From Hyphomicrobiales bacterium (lineage in GTDB: Bacteria > Pseudomonadota > Alphaproteobacteria > Rhizobiales > Beijerinckiaceae), in NCBI GenBank assembly GCA_025363375.1, contig JANYDZ010000232.1, positions 1 to 8,791 of the forward strand: a stretch of DNA of 8,791 bases. Direction: 5' to 3'. Below the pieces are notes generated by a model. That model was not told the DNA's origin, searched no databases, and saw only the letters and a list, made by a program, of their open reading frames with translations. The position numbers were made by a program, and so were the translations under genes. Below, in pieces: positions 7,022 through 8,791 of the stretch. Positions within the stretch are counted from its first letter, which is position 1; every line of letters starts with the position of its first letter.

Positions 7022-7296
7022 CTATCGATTGCCGGTGAAGGGCGGCAATTCCTGTTGGGACAATTCCTGTCGGGACAGGATGCCGGAAGGCGCCGGGGGC
7101 GTACCCGGAAGTGTACCCCATCTCGTAGAGCTAAAAAGCGAATAAAATCAATGAAAACTTTGTGCCCAAGCGCATGCAGGGCAGAAAAATGGCGGTGATT
7201 CGGTTCCCGATTGTTGATCTATGCGTGTAAATTTTCTGGCGCGCGCCTCGCGATGCTTCGCGGCCAGGCTCCTGTGAGACTGCGCAGGTCTCCGGT
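7022..7296. other. intergenic region between AEC permease and fic
   Basis: I see no credible gene here. The stretch lies upstream of the permease gene and downstream of the Fic gene, so it should hold the permease promoter and the end of the fic transcript. It contains the 15-bp tandem repeat and hairpin at 7046-7080 and two GTACCC copies 12 bp apart (7101-7106 and 7113-7118). A patch around 7120-7235 is clearly richer in A and T than the flanking genes. A weak minus-strand promoter could be read in the AT-rich patch (TTGGGC, 17 nt, TTTATT), but I would not rely on it. Confidence 0.5.
7046..7080. repeat. 15-bp tandem repeat with a 6-bp hairpin, upstream of the AEC gene
   Basis: CAATTCCTGTTGGGA (7046-7060) is followed at once by CAATTCCTGTCGGGA (7061-7075), with one mismatch. 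The second copy runs into a perfect short hairpin: TCCTGT (7065-7070), loop CGGG, ACAGGA (7075-7080). It lies 25-60 nt upstream of the permease ATG at 7021, where a regulator site or leader hairpin could sit. It could equally be a small duplication without function. Confidence 0.6.
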
Positions 7297-8370
7297 TCAT
7301 TCGAGCAGTTCCGTGAACCGCGCGCCGAGACGATACGAACGATTTTTGCGAGCGGCATTTTCGTATTGCAAAAATCCCGACGCGATCCATTCGCGGCAGA
7401 GTTCGAGGAGCGTTCGTCGGCTGAGCTTCAGAATTTTTGTCATGTCGTTGGCGGTGGCGGAACCTCGCTCGCGAAATAGATCGAGCACTCGACGCTGACG
7501 TGGATCGAGTTCGCGCAAGCGCGCTGATCTATCCGGTGTGTCCGTTCCGGCGCGAAGCGCGGCGGCGCGGACTTTGGTGAATGCATCCGCCATGCCGGCA
7601 CAAAAATATTCGACGAATCCCGTCACGTCGCCCTCGGCGCGACCGTCGTAGTAGTTGTGTGGTCCAACCGTCAGCGCGGCGTAATAGGCGGAAAGATCAC
7701 GCGCATAATATTCGTCGAGAGAATAGACGCCTTTCAGTCCATATCCGGACTTGCGCGCGATCAACGAAGCGACGAGGCGCGCGGTTCGGCCATTGCCGTC
7801 GAGCCATGGATGTATTGTCGCAAGTTGATAGTGGGCAATCGCGGCGGCGATGGGAGCGGGCAACCCGCCGTCCTCGATTTCGCAGCTGATCCAGCCGATC
7901 AGGTCTTTCATCAGTCGAGGCACATCCGCAGCTTCCGGAGGCAGATAGACGATCACGCCCGTCGCGGCTTCCCGGATCACGTTTTGCGAAGTCCTATACG
8001 GGGACCCCTTGTTGCGCCCGGTCATGACCAGGCCGTGAAGACGCTTGATCGCCGCTTCGCTGAGCGCTCCCTGCCGTTCCGCGAGCGCCTCCATCCATTC
8101 GAGGGCGCGATAGTGATTTCTCACCTCGGTTTCGTCGCGCTCGCGTCCCGGGAAGCGCGCGCCTTTGATGGCCGCGCGAACCTCGGGAAGGGTGAGGCGA
8201 TTTCCTTCAATGTAGGTCGAATAGTGCGTGGTCGCGAGCGCCGCTGTCTCCCGCAAATGTCGCAGGACGGTGGCGTCGATCGGAAGGTTGTCAATCGCTT
8301 GGCGGCAGGCCTCGATTTGCATGAGGGCAGATGCGATCGATGGCGTTATTTTGAAGTTGGGACGGAACAT
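7297..8370 (-). CDS. Fic-domain protein adenylyltransferase (AMPylase) with C-terminal winged helix
   Basis: This 357-aa protein is a Fic-domain enzyme, a family that usually transfers AMP from ATP to hydroxyl side chains of target proteins. The active-site loop is intact: HPWLDGNGRTAR at 187-198, matching HPFxxGNGRxxR with the catalytic histidine at 187. An inhibitory helix motif, STYIEGN at 51-57, fits [S/T]xxxE[G/N] and stands N-terminal to the Fic core. This makes it a class II, self-inhibited Fic in which Glu55 would block ATP gamma-phosphate binding. YRTSQNVI near 125-132 is the usual region before the flap. After residue 285 the chain looks like a winged helix (LDPRQRRVLDLF, then SATANDMTKILKLSRRTLLELC), suggesting DNA binding or target docking. 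The start is ATG at 8370 with a weak GGA just upstream. It stands alone, with no separate antitoxin gene seen, as expected when inhibition is built in. The target is unknown. Confidence 0.94.
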   Translation of the reverse strand: MFRPNFKITPSIASALMQIEACRQAIDNLPIDATVLRHLRETAALATTHYSTYIEGNRLTLPEVRAAIKGARFPGRERDETEVRNHYRALEWMEALAERQGALSEAAIKRLHGLVMTGRNKGSPYRTSQNVIREAATGVIVYLPPEAADVPRLMKDLIGWISCEIEDGGLPAPIAAAIAHYQLATIHPWLDGNGRTARLVASLIARKSGYGLKGVYSLDEYYARDLSAYYAALTVGPHNYYDGRAEGDVTGFVEYFCAGMADAFTKVRAAALRAGTDTPDRSARLRELDPRQRRVLDLFRERGSATANDMTKILKLSRRTLLELCREWIASGFLQYENAARKNRSYRLGARFTELLE

Positions 8371-8412
8371 TATTCCAGCCTATCAGCGATGCCGGGGGAT
8401 GTCAGTTATTTG

Positions 8413-8434
8413 CCGGATAAATGCTGGATAAATG
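8413..8434. repeat. 11-bp tandem repeat upstream of fic
   Basis: CCGGATAAATG (8413-8423) is followed directly by CTGGATAAATG (8424-8434), one mismatch. The 11-bp period is about one helical turn, so two protein copies could bind the same face of the DNA. It lies 43-64 nt upstream of the fic start, so it could be an operator. No functional evidence is available. Confidence 0.55.
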
Positions 8435-8482
8435 GGCTGCGTCTCGAACGTCATTTTTCAGCGGTGCGGGTATCGTCGCCGC

Positions 8483-8517
8483 CGGCGTTTTGTTTCATAT
8501 ACGCATGCGGAACGCCG
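8483..8517. repeat. 7-bp inverted repeat with 21-nt loop
   Basis: CGGCGTT (8483-8489) is matched by AACGCCG (8511-8517). The arms are perfect, but the loop is 21 nt and there is no T-run, so this is a weak candidate for either a terminator or an operator. Confidence 0.35.
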
Positions 8518-8558
8518 CCGTTTGCACAGGCGCCATTTTGCTTTGCGCTCGCCCTTGT

Positions 8559-8570
8559 AATCAATTGATT
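8559..8570. repeat. 12-bp perfect palindrome
   Basis: AATCAATTGATT reads the same on both strands. It sits about 190 nt upstream of fic and about 46 nt left of the tRNA-like fragment. It has the form of a dimeric regulator site, but a palindrome of this length in AT-rich sequence can occur by chance. Confidence 0.5.
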
Positions 8571-8615
8571 CTAAAGGTGCTTTGTTCAGCTATGGATGGC
8601 CATGTCCAGCAATAA

Positions 8616-8638
8616 TGGTGCCGGGGGCGGAATCGAAC
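8616..8638 (-). pseudogene. tRNA 3'-end-like fragment, possible attachment site
   Basis: Read on the minus strand this is G, the T-loop TTCGATT, CCGCC (3' half of a T-stem), CCCGGC, A and CCA. This is the order found at the 3' end of a tRNA, and it most resembles my memory of alphaproteobacterial tRNA-Phe. It is one base short: 11 rather than 12 bases lie between the T-loop and the discriminator base. The 5' partner of the T-stem (GGCGG expected) is absent, and the sequence turns AT-rich instead, so no complete tRNA is present. Such fragments are left at one side of elements that integrate into tRNA 3' ends. Chance resemblance cannot be excluded. Confidence 0.4.
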
Positions 8639-8791
8639 AAGCGTAAATTTTATAAGAATATCAATATTCCCAATATTTTTATGTGGAATTTTTTACTCAA
8701 TCGTACACTTAAATATTTTTGGTTCCGTGGTTCGGTTCCAAATAATGCCCATATTTAAAGGATTTCCTAAATTTTTGTCGTTTGATTAAAT
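8639..8791. other. AT-rich tail, possible edge of an integrated element
   Basis: By hand count, 8641-8791 is about 27% GC (41 of 151), far below the GC-rich genes to the left. The change begins at the tRNA-like fragment. No reading frame of useful length is seen. It contains a perfect inverted repeat, GAATAT-CA-ATATTC (8656-8669), and three GGTTC copies (8721-8725, 8729-8733, 8734-8738). AT-rich spacers of this kind are common at the ends of genomic islands and prophages, but the window stops before any element gene could be seen. Confidence 0.5.
8656..8669. repeat. 6-bp perfect inverted repeat with 2-nt spacer
   Basis: GAATAT and ATATTC flank CA. It lies 18 nt inside the AT-rich tail from the tRNA-like fragment. 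It could be a recombinase or regulator arm site, or only a product of low complexity. Confidence 0.4.

Larger units (their letters stand above)
8371..8615. other. non-coding stretch upstream of fic
   Basis: I find no convincing gene in these 245 bases. The fic promoter should lie here on the minus strand, but no clear pair of boxes stands out. Short repeats are present: an 11-bp tandem pair (8413-8434), a 7-bp inverted repeat (8483-8489 with 8511-8517) and a 12-bp palindrome (8559-8570). A 64-codon plus-strand reading from 8421 exists but shows no recognisable features. Confidence 0.5.

Noticed and set aside
7101..7118. Two GTACCC copies 12 bp apart, considered as integrase or attachment-site arms
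   Set aside because: Six-base repeats are too short, and no integrase or tRNA is next to them.
6104..7198. Plus-strand open reading of 364 codons opposite the AEC permease
   Set aside because: Its product is extremely rich in Arg, Gln, His and Glu with no hydrophobic core, the usual mirror image of a membrane-protein gene.
7131..7390. Two overlapping minus-strand readings of 75-80 codons after fic, considered as a possible antitoxin or integrase remnant
   Set aside because: They overlap the end of fic in other frames, show no known motif, and class II Fic proteins carry their own inhibitor.
7657..8568. Plus-strand open reading of 303 codons opposite fic
   Set aside because: Shadow of the Fic gene; no recognisable domain and no usable promoter or ribosome site.
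8421..8615. Plus-strand reading of 64 codons in the gap upstream of fic
   Set aside because: No good ribosome site, no recognisable motif, and the sequence ends beside the tRNA-like fragment. A real small protein cannot be excluded but is not supported.
8718..8742. TTTGG and CCAAA flanking three GGTTC copies, considered as a stem or a second tRNA piece
   Set aside because: The arms are only 5 bp with a 15-nt loop, and no cloverleaf can be drawn; likely low-complexity sequence.
1..8791. CRISPR array, rRNA, complete tRNA or insertion sequence
   Set aside because: No regularly spaced repeats, no rRNA-like stretch, no complete cloverleaf, and no transposase or paired terminal inverted repeats were seen.

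Overview
This window reads as chromosomal DNA from a GC-rich alphaproteobacterium, probably of the order Hyphomicrobiales. The basis is dense GCG/GCC/CGC codon use, short tight operons, a Tat-type signal on a solute-binding protein, and the families present. The assignment rests on composition and family habit, not on a marker gene.

Positions 1-3975 hold a tight five-gene operon on the minus strand, read from right to left. The order is: a leaderless protein of the 4,5-dihydroxyphthalate-decarboxylase-like/NMT1 fold (2998-3975), an amidohydrolase-2 family hydrolase (2130-2984), an ABC ATPase (1312-2109), an ABC permease of the NitT/TauT/SsuC type (450-1298), and a substrate-binding protein that runs off the left edge (2-436). 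The gaps between genes are only 13 to 20 nt. Positions 3976-4077 are a divergent promoter region. To its right, on the plus strand, lie a second exported substrate-binding protein (4078-5085) and a beta-keto acid cleavage enzyme (BKACE, DUF849; 5099-5974). The two exported binding proteins are about 42% identical over 109 hand-aligned residues, so they are paralogues.

Taken together, this looks like an uptake-plus-breakdown locus. An ABC importer with two alternative binding proteins would bring in a small organic acid, and a decarboxylase-like protein, a hydrolase and a beta-keto acid cleavage enzyme would process it. The substrate is not readable from the sequence; an aromatic-derived or other carboxylic acid is a guess from the enzyme families. 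An AEC-family permease (5975-7021, minus strand) ends base-to-base against the BKACE gene and could move a related carboxylate. No transcription factor for the locus is visible in the window.

The right end is different in character. A 275-nt intergenic stretch with small repeats (7022-7296) separates the metabolic block from a Fic-domain AMP-transferase with a C-terminal winged helix (7297-8370, minus). From 8371 to the end I see no convincing gene. At 8616-8638 there is a stretch resembling the 3' end of a tRNA on the minus strand, one base short of the normal spacing. Immediately beyond it, composition drops to about 27% GC (hand count, 8641-8791). A tRNA 3' end facing an abrupt AT-rich change is what one edge of an integrated element would look like, with the element lying to the right of the window; this is inference.
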